From contig JANQRL010000032.1 of NCBI GenBank assembly GCA_028284605.1, forward strand, positions 1 to 64,000: a stretch of 64,000 nt of DNA, written 5' to 3'. This DNA is from Paracoccaceae bacterium. Its GTDB lineage: Bacteria; Pseudomonadota; Alphaproteobacteria; Rhodobacterales; Rhodobacteraceae. The position numbers and the translations under genes are program-made. Shown piece after piece: positions 7,975 to 15,379 of this stretch (its first letter is position 1; each line of letters starts with the position of its first letter). The notes beneath the pieces are model-generated. The model was not told where the DNA came from. It saw only the letters and a program-made list of their open reading frames with translations, and ran no database searches.

Positions 7975-9318
7975 ATGACTAAGATCACCATGATCGGGGC
8001 GGGCTCCACCGTCTTCATGAAGAACCTCATCGGCGATGCGCTGCACCGCGAGGCGCTGAGTGACGCCACCATCGCGCTGATGGATATCGATGTCGCCCGG
8101 CTGGAGGAGAGCGCCCTGGTCGCGCGCCGGATGAGCGCGGCCCTCGGCGCCGGCGCGACGATCGAGACCCATTCCGATCAGCGCCGCGCCCTCGACGGCG
8201 CCGACTTCGTCATCGTCGCGTTCCAGATCGGCGGCTACCGGCCCTGCACGGTGACCGATTTCGAAGTGCCCAAAGCTTACGGGCTGCGCCAGACCATCGC
8301 CGACACGCTGGGCGTCGGCGGGATCATGCGGGGGCTGCGCACCGTGCCGCATCTCTGGGCCGTGGCCGAGGATATGCGCGCGGTCTGCCCGAACGCGATC
8401 CTGCTGCAATACGTCAACCCGATGGCGATCAACACCTGGGCCCTGACCGCGCGTTACCCCGATATCGCCCAGGTCGGGCTCTGCCATTCGGTGCAAGGAA
8501 CCGCGGAGGAACTGGCCCGGGACCTCGGGATGCCGGTCTCGGAGATCCGCTACCGCGCCGCCGGGATCAACCACGTCTCGTTCTTCCTTGAGCTGACGGA
8601 TCGGGACGGCCGCGATCTCTATCCGGCCCTGCACGACGGCTACCGGTCGGGCCGGTTCCCGACCGCCACCGGTGCCAATCCGCGCTGCCCCAACAAGGTC
8701 CGCTACGAGGTGATGGATCAGTTCGGCTATTTCGTCACCGAAAGCTCCGAGCATTTCGCCGAATACGTGCCGTGGTTCATCAAATCGCATCGCCCGGACC
8801 TGATCGAGAGCTTCGGCATCCCGCTCGACGAATATCCCCGCCGCTGCGAGGAGCAGATGGCGGAGTGGGCGGCCCAACGCGACCGGCTGATCGCCGGGGA
8901 CGGGCTCGACCTCGCGCCCAGTCACGAATACGCGGCGACGATCATGAATTCGGTGGTGACCGGGGAACCGTCGGTGATCTACGGCAATATCGCCAATCAC
9001 GGCTGCCTGCCGCAATTGCCCGAAGGCGCGGCGGTGGAGGTGCCCTGTCTGGTGGATGATCAGGGCGTGCAGCCCACGACCGTTACGGATGTGCCCAAAC
9101 ACCTCATCGGGCTGATGCGGACCAATCTCAACGTCCAGGAACTGGTGGTGGAGGCGCTGCTGACCGAGACCCGGGAGCCCATCTACCATGCCGCGATGCT
9201 GGACCCGCACACCGCTGCCGAGCTTGACCTTCGCCAGATCCGGGCACTTGTCGATGACCTGATGGCGGCCCATGGCGCGTGGCTGCCAGCCTGGTGCCGC
9301 ACGGGGAAGGCGGCTTGA
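7975..9318 (+). CDS. melA: GH4 alpha-galactosidase (MelA-like)
   Basis: A 447-residue glycoside hydrolase family 4 enzyme, which uses NAD and a divalent metal to cleave by oxidation and elimination. The N-terminal dinucleotide site is ITMIGAGSTVF. Cys170-His171 sit in GLCHSVQGT: the CHSV motif is the one associated with alpha-galactosidases, whereas phosphoglycosidases carry CN or CD motifs. YVNPMAINT and GINHVSFF are further family signatures. Length is close to E. coli MelA. It is cytoplasmic, as no signal peptide is visible, and would hydrolyse imported alpha-galactosides. The stop overlaps the next gene. Confidence 0.85.
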   Translation: MTKITMIGAGSTVFMKNLIGDALHREALSDATIALMDIDVARLEESALVARRMSAALGAGATIETHSDQRRALDGADFVIVAFQIGGYRPCTVTDFEVPKAYGLRQTIADTLGVGGIMRGLRTVPHLWAVAEDMRAVCPNAILLQYVNPMAINTWALTARYPDIAQVGLCHSVQGTAEELARDLGMPVSEIRYRAAGINHVSFFLELTDRDGRDLYPALHDGYRSGRFPTATGANPRCPNKVRYEVMDQFGYFVTESSEHFAEYVPWFIKSHRPDLIESFGIPLDEYPRRCEEQMAEWAAQRDRLIAGDGLDLAPSHEYAATIMNSVVTGEPSVIYGNIANHGCLPQLPEGAAVEVPCLVDDQGVQPTTVTDVPKHLIGLMRTNLNVQELVVEALLTETREPIYHAAMLDPHTAAELDLRQIRALVDDLMAAHGAWLPAWCRTGKAA

Positions 9319-10082
9319 GTGGGACCAGTTACGGCGATCTTTCCGGCGCCTCGGTCTTCATCACCGGAGGCGGCGCCGGCATCGGTGCGGCGCTCACCAA
9401 GGGGTTCCTCGACCAAGGGGCGCAGGTCGCCTTCATCGGGCGGAGTGACCGGGCGGCGTTCGTCGACGCCATGGCGGCGGCGACCGGTTGCCGCCCGCTC
9501 TTCCTGCAAGGCGATGTCACCGACCCGGCCCGCCTGCGCGCGGCCATCGACGACGCCGAGGCGGCCCATGGCCCCCTCGACGTGCTCGTCACCAACGCTG
9601 CCGATGACCGGCGGGTCGCGGCGCTTGAGGTCGGGCCGGACGATTGGGACGCCCAGATGGCGATCAATCTCGACCATTACTTCTTCGCCTGCCAGCGCGC
9701 GGCGGAGAGCATGGCCGGGCGCGGAGGGCGGATCGTGAACCTGTCCTCCATCGTGCCTCAGATGGGGGCGGAGGGCCTTGCGCCCTACGTCACCGCCAAT
9801 GCCGGGGTCGTCGGCATGACCCGGTCCCTGGCCCGGGAATGGGGGTCGCGGGGCATCCGAGTCAACGCGGTGGCGCCGGGCATGGTGCTGACCGAGAAAC
9901 AGCGCGAGATGTGGATCTCCGAGGACGCCGCCGCCGCGTTCCGGCGGACCCGCCAGAGCCTCGACCGTCCGCTCCGCCCCGAGGATATCGTCGGCCCGGT
10001 CCTGTTCCTGGCCTCCGAGGCGAGCGCGGCGGTGACCGGCCAATGCCTGATCGCCGATGCCGGCGTGGTCTACGGCGCATGA
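9315..10082 (+). CDS. SDR-family oxidoreductase with an atypical active site
   Basis: A 255-residue classical short-chain dehydrogenase. It has the TGGGAGIG cofactor motif (residues 18-25), the NAA segment (95-97), the catalytic-serine region NLSS (142-145) and Tyr158. The lysine expected at Tyr+4 is asparagine (N162, in YVTANAG). The start is probably TTG at 9315, overlapping the melA stop; there is no ATG in the right place. From context it could oxidise galactose or a pathway intermediate, but a better galactose 1-dehydrogenase candidate lies at 35787-36698. Activity with the altered motif is uncertain. Confidence 0.8.
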   Translation: MSGTSYGDLSGASVFITGGGAGIGAALTKGFLDQGAQVAFIGRSDRAAFVDAMAAATGCRPLFLQGDVTDPARLRAAIDDAEAAHGPLDVLVTNAADDRRVAALEVGPDDWDAQMAINLDHYFFACQRAAESMAGRGGRIVNLSSIVPQMGAEGLAPYVTANAGVVGMTRSLAREWGSRGIRVNAVAPGMVLTEKQREMWISEDAAAAFRRTRQSLDRPLRPEDIVGPVLFLASEASAAVTGQCLIADAGVVYGA

Positions 10083-10975
10083 GCGACGCGGCGCAGAACG
10101 CGGCCTGGATCGCCGTCGATTGGGGCACCACCCATCTGCGCGCCTGGGCCATGGCGGAAAGCGGCACGGTTCTGGCGGAGACCGCCTCCGATGATGGCAT
10201 GGGCGGGCTCGGGCGCGTGGAGTTCGGCCCGGCGCTTGCCCGGGTGACAACCGGCTGGCCCGGGGAGGTTCCGATCATCGCCTGCGGCATGGTCGGCTCG
10301 CGCCAGGGCTGGGCCGAGGCGCCCTATGCCGCCGTCCCCTGCCCGCCCCTCGCCGGCACGCTCGCCCGGGTGCCGGACGCCCCCCGGGTGCGGATCGTGC
10401 CGGGCCTGAAACAGGCCGCCCCGCCGGACGTGATGCGCGGCGAGGAGACCCAGATCGCCGGGTTCCTCGCGCTCAATCCGGGCTGGGACGGCGTCGCCTG
10501 CCTGCCGGGCACCCATGCCAAATGGGTGCAGATCAGCGCCGGCGAGGTCGTGTCCTTCCGCACCTTCCTGACCGGCGAACTCTTCGGGCTCCTGAGCGAT
10601 CACTCCATCCTCCGCCACAGCCTGACTGAGGATTGGGACGAGGCGTCGTTTGCCGCGGCGGTTGGCGAGGGGCTGGCACGGCCCGAGCGGCTCGCCGCTT
10701 CGCTCTTCACCCTCAGGGCCGGACCGCTGCTCGGCCTCACCGATCCGGCTGCCGGACGCGCCCGGCTTTCGGGCCTTCTGATCGGCGCCGAACTCGCCGC
10801 CGCCCGGCCGTACTGGCTGGGCCAGCAGATCGCGGTGATCGGCGAGGGCGCGCTGGCGCGGACCTATGCCGCCGCGCTCGACACCCAGGGCGCGCCCGCG
10901 ACGCTCGCCGATGGCTCGGCCATGGTTCGGGCTGGGCTGACCGCGGCGTGGCGGCAGGAGAAGGAACGGATATGA
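10079..10975 (+). CDS. dgoK: 2-dehydro-3-deoxygalactonokinase
   Basis: A 298-residue sugar-acid kinase that phosphorylates 2-dehydro-3-deoxygalactonate at C6 in the De Ley-Doudoroff pathway. The N-terminus WIAVDWGTTHLRAW is the phosphate-binding segment of this family, and CLPGTHAKWV and FRTFLTGELFGLLSDHSIL are typical of DgoK. Start and stop codons overlap both neighbours by four bases (ATGA), which puts it firmly in the galactoside operon just before the aldolase that uses its product. Confidence 0.93.
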   Translation: MSDAAQNAAWIAVDWGTTHLRAWAMAESGTVLAETASDDGMGGLGRVEFGPALARVTTGWPGEVPIIACGMVGSRQGWAEAPYAAVPCPPLAGTLARVPDAPRVRIVPGLKQAAPPDVMRGEETQIAGFLALNPGWDGVACLPGTHAKWVQISAGEVVSFRTFLTGELFGLLSDHSILRHSLTEDWDEASFAAAVGEGLARPERLAASLFTLRAGPLLGLTDPAAGRARLSGLLIGAELAAARPYWLGQQIAVIGEGALARTYAAALDTQGAPATLADGSAMVRAGLTAAWRQEKERI

Positions 10976-11577
10976 GGCGCAATCTGATCGCCATCCTGCG
11001 TGGCATCGCGCCGGATGAGGCCGTGGCCGCCGCAGAGGCGCTGATCGACGCCGGCATCACGGTGATCGAGGTACCGCTCAATTCACCCGAGCCCTTCGCC
11101 TCGATCCGGGCCATCGCCGACGCGGCGGGCGACCGCGCGGTGATCGGCGCGGGCACGGTGCTGAACCCAGCGGACGTGGCCGAGGTCGCGGAGGCGGGCG
11201 GGCGGATCGTCGTCTCGCCCGATTGCAACCCGGCGGTGATCCGCACCACCCGGGCAGCGGGACTCGAAAGCTGGCCCGGCGTGATGACCCCCACCGAAGC
11301 CTTCGCCGCCATCGCCGCCGGCGCCACCGGTCTGAAGCTCTTTCCCGGATCCCTGATCGGCCCGGAGGGGCTCAAGGCGATGCGGGCCGTGATCCCCTCC
11401 GAGGTGCCGGTCTATGCCGTCGGCGGCGCGGCGCCCGAGAATTTCGCCGCCTGGCGCACCGCCGGGGCGGACGGGTTCGGCATCGGCACGGCGCTCTATG
11501 TGCCGGGCCGGCCGGTCCCGGACATCGCGGTCCGGGCGCGGGACATTGTGGCGGCTTACGACGAGGCGGCGCCATGA
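10972..11577 (+). CDS. dgoA: 2-dehydro-3-deoxy-6-phosphogalactonate aldolase
   Basis: A 201-residue class I KDPG/KDPGal-type aldolase that splits 2-dehydro-3-deoxy-6-phosphogalactonate into pyruvate and glyceraldehyde 3-phosphate. Glu33 in VIEVPLNSP and the Schiff-base Lys122 in GLKLFPGS are in the expected positions. The neighbouring kinase supports the galactonate isomer rather than the gluconate one. It overlaps dgoK upstream and the lactonase gene downstream by four bases each. Confidence 0.93.
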   Translation: MRRNLIAILRGIAPDEAVAAAEALIDAGITVIEVPLNSPEPFASIRAIADAAGDRAVIGAGTVLNPADVAEVAEAGGRIVVSPDCNPAVIRTTRAAGLESWPGVMTPTEAFAAIAAGATGLKLFPGSLIGPEGLKAMRAVIPSEVPVYAVGGAAPENFAAWRTAGADGFGIGTALYVPGRPVPDIAVRARDIVAAYDEAAP

Positions 11578-12428
11578 TCTTCGATGACCGCGTCTGCACC
11601 CTCGGCGAAGGGCCGCTCTGGCACCCCGAACGCGGCCAGCTCTTCTGGTTCGACATCCTGAACCGCAAGCTGATGACCCGGGATGCAGACGCGCAGGGCG
11701 AGTGGTCCTTTGGCGAGCGGGTCTCCGCCGCCGGTTGGGTCAGCCGTGACGAGCTTCTGATCGCCAGCGAACGGGAACTCTTCCTCTTCAATCTCGCAAG
11801 CGGGCGGCGCGAGGCCATCTGCCCGCTCGAGGCGGACAATCCCGTCACCCGCTCCAATGACGGGCGCGCCGATCCCTGGGGCGGGTTCTGGATCGGGACG
11901 ATGGGGCTCAATGCCGAGCCCGGCGCCGGCGCGATCTACCGCTACTATCGCGGCGAGCTGCGGTTGCTCTACCCGGAGATCACCATCCCGAACGCGATCT
12001 GTTTCGCGCCGGACGGGAGCTGCGCCTATTTCACCGACACCGCCACACAGATTGTGATGCAGGTGCGGCTGGCCGAGGCCGATGGCTGGCCCGCCGGGGA
12101 GCCGGACCCGGCGCTCGACCTGCGCCGCGACGACCGGCGCCCGGACGGGGCGGTGACCGATGCCGAGGGCAATCTCTGGATCGCCGAATGGGGCAGCGCC
12201 CGGGTCGCCTGCTATTCGCCCGAGGGCGCGGTCCTGCACGCGGTGGACATGGAGGCGACCCAAACCTCCTGCCCGGCCTTTGGCGGCGAGAGCCTGACGA
12301 CGCTCTACTGCACCTCGGCCGCGGTGGGCCTCTCGGCGGAGGCGAAGGCGGCGCGCCCGGCGACCGGCATGACTTTCGCCGTCGAAGGCGCGGGGACAGG
12401 CCGCGCCGAGCCACGGGTGCTGCTATGA
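11574..12428 (+). CDS. SMP-30/gluconolactonase-family sugar lactonase
   Basis: A 284-residue six-bladed beta-propeller of the SMP-30/gluconolactonase family. Signature pieces are the N-terminal LGEGPLWHPERGQLFWFDI with the metal-binding glutamate, SNDGRADPWGGFWIGTMG, IPNAICFAPDG and PDGAVTDAEGNLWIAEWG. In this operon the likely substrate is galactono-1,4- or 1,5-lactone, opened to galactonate after galactose oxidation; arabinonolactone is an alternative. It is flanked by 4-base overlaps with dgoA and the GH42 gene. Confidence 0.88.
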   Translation: MIFDDRVCTLGEGPLWHPERGQLFWFDILNRKLMTRDADAQGEWSFGERVSAAGWVSRDELLIASERELFLFNLASGRREAICPLEADNPVTRSNDGRADPWGGFWIGTMGLNAEPGAGAIYRYYRGELRLLYPEITIPNAICFAPDGSCAYFTDTATQIVMQVRLAEADGWPAGEPDPALDLRRDDRRPDGAVTDAEGNLWIAEWGSARVACYSPEGAVLHAVDMEATQTSCPAFGGESLTTLYCTSAAVGLSAEAKAARPATGMTFAVEGAGTGRAEPRVLL

Positions 12429-14323
12429 AGCGCGCGCTCGGGGTCTGCTACTACCCGGAACACTGGCCCGACGACATCTGGGCCGAGGATGCCGCGCGGA
12501 TGGTCGAGGCGGGTCTCTCCTGGGTCCGGATCGGCGAGTTTGCCTGGAGCCGGATCGAGCCCGAGCCGGGACGGTTTGAGTGGGACTGGCTCGACAGGGC
12601 CATCGCGGTGCTGGGCGAGGCGGGACTCAAGATCGTGCTCGGCACCCCCACCGCCACGCCGCCGCGCTGGATGCTGGAGAAGCACCCGGACATGCTGGCG
12701 GTGGATGCGGAGGGGCGCCCCCGGGGCTTCGGCTCGCGGCGGCACTATTGCTTCTCCCATCTCGGCTACCGCGAGGAGTCGCGGCGGATTACACGACTGC
12801 TCGCCGAGCGCTACGGATCAAATGAGCACATCCAAGCCTGGCAAACCGACAACGAATATGCCTGTCACGACACGACGCTGAGCTATTCGGACGCCGCCCG
12901 CGTAGGCTTTCGCGACTGGCTGGCCCAGCGCTACCAGAGCCCCGACGCCCTGAACCGCGCCTGGGGCAACGTATTCTGGTCGATGGAATACCGCAGCTTC
13001 GACGAGATCGACCTGCCCAACCTTACCGTCACCGAACCGAACCCGGCCCATGTGCTGGCCTTCCGCCGCTATGCCTCGGATCAGATCGTGGCGTTTAACC
13101 GGGTACAGGTAGAGGAAATCCGCAAATGCTCCGACGCGCCGATCCTGCACAATTACATGGGCCGCGAGGTGAGTTTCGATCACTGGAAGGTCGGGGCGGA
13201 CCTTGATGCGGCGAGTTGGGACAGCTATCCGATCGGGTTCCTGTCGGATCGGATCGAGGGGGACGAGGCGCACAAGCTGCGCTTCCTGCGGCAGGGCGAT
13301 CCGGACAATCAGGCGTTCCACCACGACCTTTACCGCGCCGTGGGCCGGGGCCGTTGGTGGGTGATGGAACAGCAGCCCGGCCCGGTGAACTGGGCGCCCT
13401 ACAACCCCGCGCCGCTGTCCGGGATGGCGCGGCTCTGGGCCTGGGAGGCTTTTGCCCACGGTGCCGAGGCGGTCTGCTATTTCCGCTGGCGGCAGGCGCC
13501 GTTTGCACAGGAGCAGATGCATGCCGGGCTCCTTCGCCCCGACAGCGCTCCAGCCCCGGCATTGGCCGAGGCGGCGCAGGTGGCGCGGGAGCTTGCGGAG
13601 ATGTCTGAGTCCGGGACCTCTGCGGCTCCGGTCGGGATCGTCTTCGATTATGAGAGCGCCTGGGCCTGGGAGGCGCAGCCGCAGGGCGCGGATTTCGACC
13701 TCTTCCGGCTGGTCTTCGCCGCCTACCGGGCCTGCCGCCGGGCCGGGCTCGACGTGGACATCCTGCCGCCGGATTGTGCGGACCTCTCGGGCTACAAGCT
13801 CGTGCTGGTTCCAGGGTTGATGGCGATGTCCGAGCCGCTGCGTGCGGCGCTCGGGGCGTTCGAGGGGCGGGCGCTGGTCGGCCCGCGCAGCGACGGCAAG
13901 ACCGAGGAGATGAGCATCAAAGTACCGCTCGGGCCGGACCTGCCGGGGGTCGATGTCAGCGTGGTGCGGGTCGAGAGCCTGCCGCCCGGCGCTTCCGTAC
14001 CGCTGGAAGGCGGCGGTGCGCTGCGGCACTGGCGGGAGGAGGTCGAGGGCAGCGCACCGGTGCGGCTGGCGTCGACGGACGGGCAGCCGGTGATCGTCGG
14101 CGAGCGGCTGTGCTATCTGGCGGGCTGGCCGGACGACGAATCGTTCTATCGGATCGTGGCCGGGATGGCGCGGGAGGCCGGGCTGGAGCCCCTCGACCTG
14201 CCGCCGGGATTGCGGCTGCGGCGAACGGACAGCCACCTCTTCGTCTTCAACTACGCGCCCGAAGCACAGGTCTGGGACGGGGTCGAGATCGCGCCGGCGG
14301 GGGTGCATTGGCTGCCGCGCTGA
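12425..14323 (+). CDS. GH42 beta-galactosidase
   Basis: A 632-residue glycoside hydrolase family 42 enzyme that releases galactose from beta-galactosides. The N-terminal barrel begins GVCYYPEHWP. The acid/base is Glu144 in WQTDNEYACH, and the nucleophile is probably Glu315 in WWVMEQQPGPVNW. A trimerisation-like domain follows and a short beta domain ends the protein. There is no signal peptide, so it works on imported sugars. With the GH4 enzyme, the operon covers both anomeric linkages. Overlaps on both sides imply co-translation. Confidence 0.92.
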   Translation: MKRALGVCYYPEHWPDDIWAEDAARMVEAGLSWVRIGEFAWSRIEPEPGRFEWDWLDRAIAVLGEAGLKIVLGTPTATPPRWMLEKHPDMLAVDAEGRPRGFGSRRHYCFSHLGYREESRRITRLLAERYGSNEHIQAWQTDNEYACHDTTLSYSDAARVGFRDWLAQRYQSPDALNRAWGNVFWSMEYRSFDEIDLPNLTVTEPNPAHVLAFRRYASDQIVAFNRVQVEEIRKCSDAPILHNYMGREVSFDHWKVGADLDAASWDSYPIGFLSDRIEGDEAHKLRFLRQGDPDNQAFHHDLYRAVGRGRWWVMEQQPGPVNWAPYNPAPLSGMARLWAWEAFAHGAEAVCYFRWRQAPFAQEQMHAGLLRPDSAPAPALAEAAQVARELAEMSESGTSAAPVGIVFDYESAWAWEAQPQGADFDLFRLVFAAYRACRRAGLDVDILPPDCADLSGYKLVLVPGLMAMSEPLRAALGAFEGRALVGPRSDGKTEEMSIKVPLGPDLPGVDVSVVRVESLPPGASVPLEGGGALRHWREEVEGSAPVRLASTDGQPVIVGERLCYLAGWPDDESFYRIVAGMAREAGLEPLDLPPGLRLRRTDSHLFVFNYAPEAQVWDGVEIAPAGVHWLPR

Positions 14324-15264
14324 GGCCCTTCGGGACAACCGCTGCTGGGCGGGCAGTCGAGACCATCGACCTCGCGGCAGGGGACCTGGCAGTCACCGTT
14401 CTGACCTACGGCGCGATCCTCCAGGACGTGCGCCTACGGGGCGTGGCGCATTCCCTGACGCTGGGCTCATCGCGGCTGGTGGATTATGAAACGACGATGC
14501 CCTTTCACGGCGCCATCGTGGGCCCGGTGGCGAACCGGATTTCTGGGGCGCGGGCGGAGATCGGCGCTCGGGTCTGCCGGTTCGAGGCTAACGAGGGCAT
14601 ACATCTGCTCCATTCCGGAGCCGCCGGACTGCATCGGAAGGTCTGGGAGGTGGCGGAGACCGGCCCGCAGCGCGCGGTGCTGGCAGTGGCGTTGCCCGAT
14701 GGCGAGGGCGGGTTCCCTGGGGCGCGTCAGGTGCGGGCGATCTTCGAGGTCGAGGCGCCGGCGACCTTGCGGCTGACATTGACCGCGACCAGCGACGCGC
14801 CGACCTGGATGAACCTCGCGAACCATTCCTACTGGTGTCTCGACGGGCCCGGCGGCTGGGCCGGGCAGCGGCTGTGGGTGGATGCGGGCAGCTACCTGCC
14901 GGTGGACGGCGCAGTGATCCCGACCGGCGAGGTCGCCCCGGTGGACGAGACCGCGTTCGACTTTCGCAATGCGCGCGCGGTTGCGCCCGGCGAGCCAGCC
15001 CTCGACACCTGCTTCTGTCTCGCCGAGTCCCGGCGGGCCTTGATGCCGGTGGCGGCGCTGGAGGGCCGGCGCGGCGTCCGGCTGGAGATGGCGACCACCG
15101 AGCCGGGCTTGCAGGTCTTCGACGGACGGCCTCTCTATCGGGGGCTTGCGTTAGAGGCCCAGGGCTGGCCAGACGCGCCGAACCAGTCGGGATTCCCATC
15201 GGTCGTTCTGGAGCCCGGGGAGATCTACCGGCAGATCACCGAATGGCGGTTCTCGGCCACCTGA
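14308..15264 (+). CDS. galM: Aldose 1-epimerase (galactose mutarotase)
   Basis: A protein of about 318 residues of the aldose 1-epimerase family. It interconverts alpha and beta anomers of galactose so that the product of either glycosidase fits the dehydrogenase. Family landmarks are FHGAIVGPVANRISGA, NEGIHLLHSG, NLANHSYWCLDG and the C-terminal LALEAQGWPDAPNQSGFPS. There is no ATG or GTG in a suitable place. TTG at 14308, inside the end of the GH42 gene, is the best start; CTG at 14320 is an alternative. It is the last gene of the operon and is followed by a palindrome array. Confidence 0.85.
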   Translation: MAAALRPFGTTAAGRAVETIDLAAGDLAVTVLTYGAILQDVRLRGVAHSLTLGSSRLVDYETTMPFHGAIVGPVANRISGARAEIGARVCRFEANEGIHLLHSGAAGLHRKVWEVAETGPQRAVLAVALPDGEGGFPGARQVRAIFEVEAPATLRLTLTATSDAPTWMNLANHSYWCLDGPGGWAGQRLWVDAGSYLPVDGAVIPTGEVAPVDETAFDFRNARAVAPGEPALDTCFCLAESRRALMPVAALEGRRGVRLEMATTEPGLQVFDGRPLYRGLALEAQGWPDAPNQSGFPSVVLEPGEIYRQITEWRFSAT

Positions 15265-15271
15265 GCGGGCC

Positions 15272-15374
15272 CAATTCTTCGACGAAGAATTGATCCGATC
15301 CTTCGCGAAGGATCGGCGCCCAATAGGGCGCAAGGGATTTGGAAATCCCTTACAAGACTTTTCGAAAAGTCTTG
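15272..15374. repeat. Five-palindrome array between convergent genes
   Basis: Five hairpin-forming palindromes in tandem: 15272-15292 (arms CAATTCTTC, loop GAC), 15295-15316 (half-site CCGATCCTTCG, perfect), 15316-15331 (GCGCCC, loop AATA), 15332-15351 (AAGGGATTT, centre GG) and 15353-15374 (half-site CAAGACTTTTC, perfect). It fills the gap between the convergent galM and hydantoinase genes, where it would act as a bidirectional terminator or an mRNA-end protector. Confidence 0.85.
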
Positions 15375-15379
15375 CCCGC

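Noticed and set aside
7975-9318. 6-phospho-glycosidase assignment for the GH4 enzyme
   Set aside because: The CHSV motif and the ABC-type, non-PTS importer argue for an unphosphorylated alpha-galactoside substrate.
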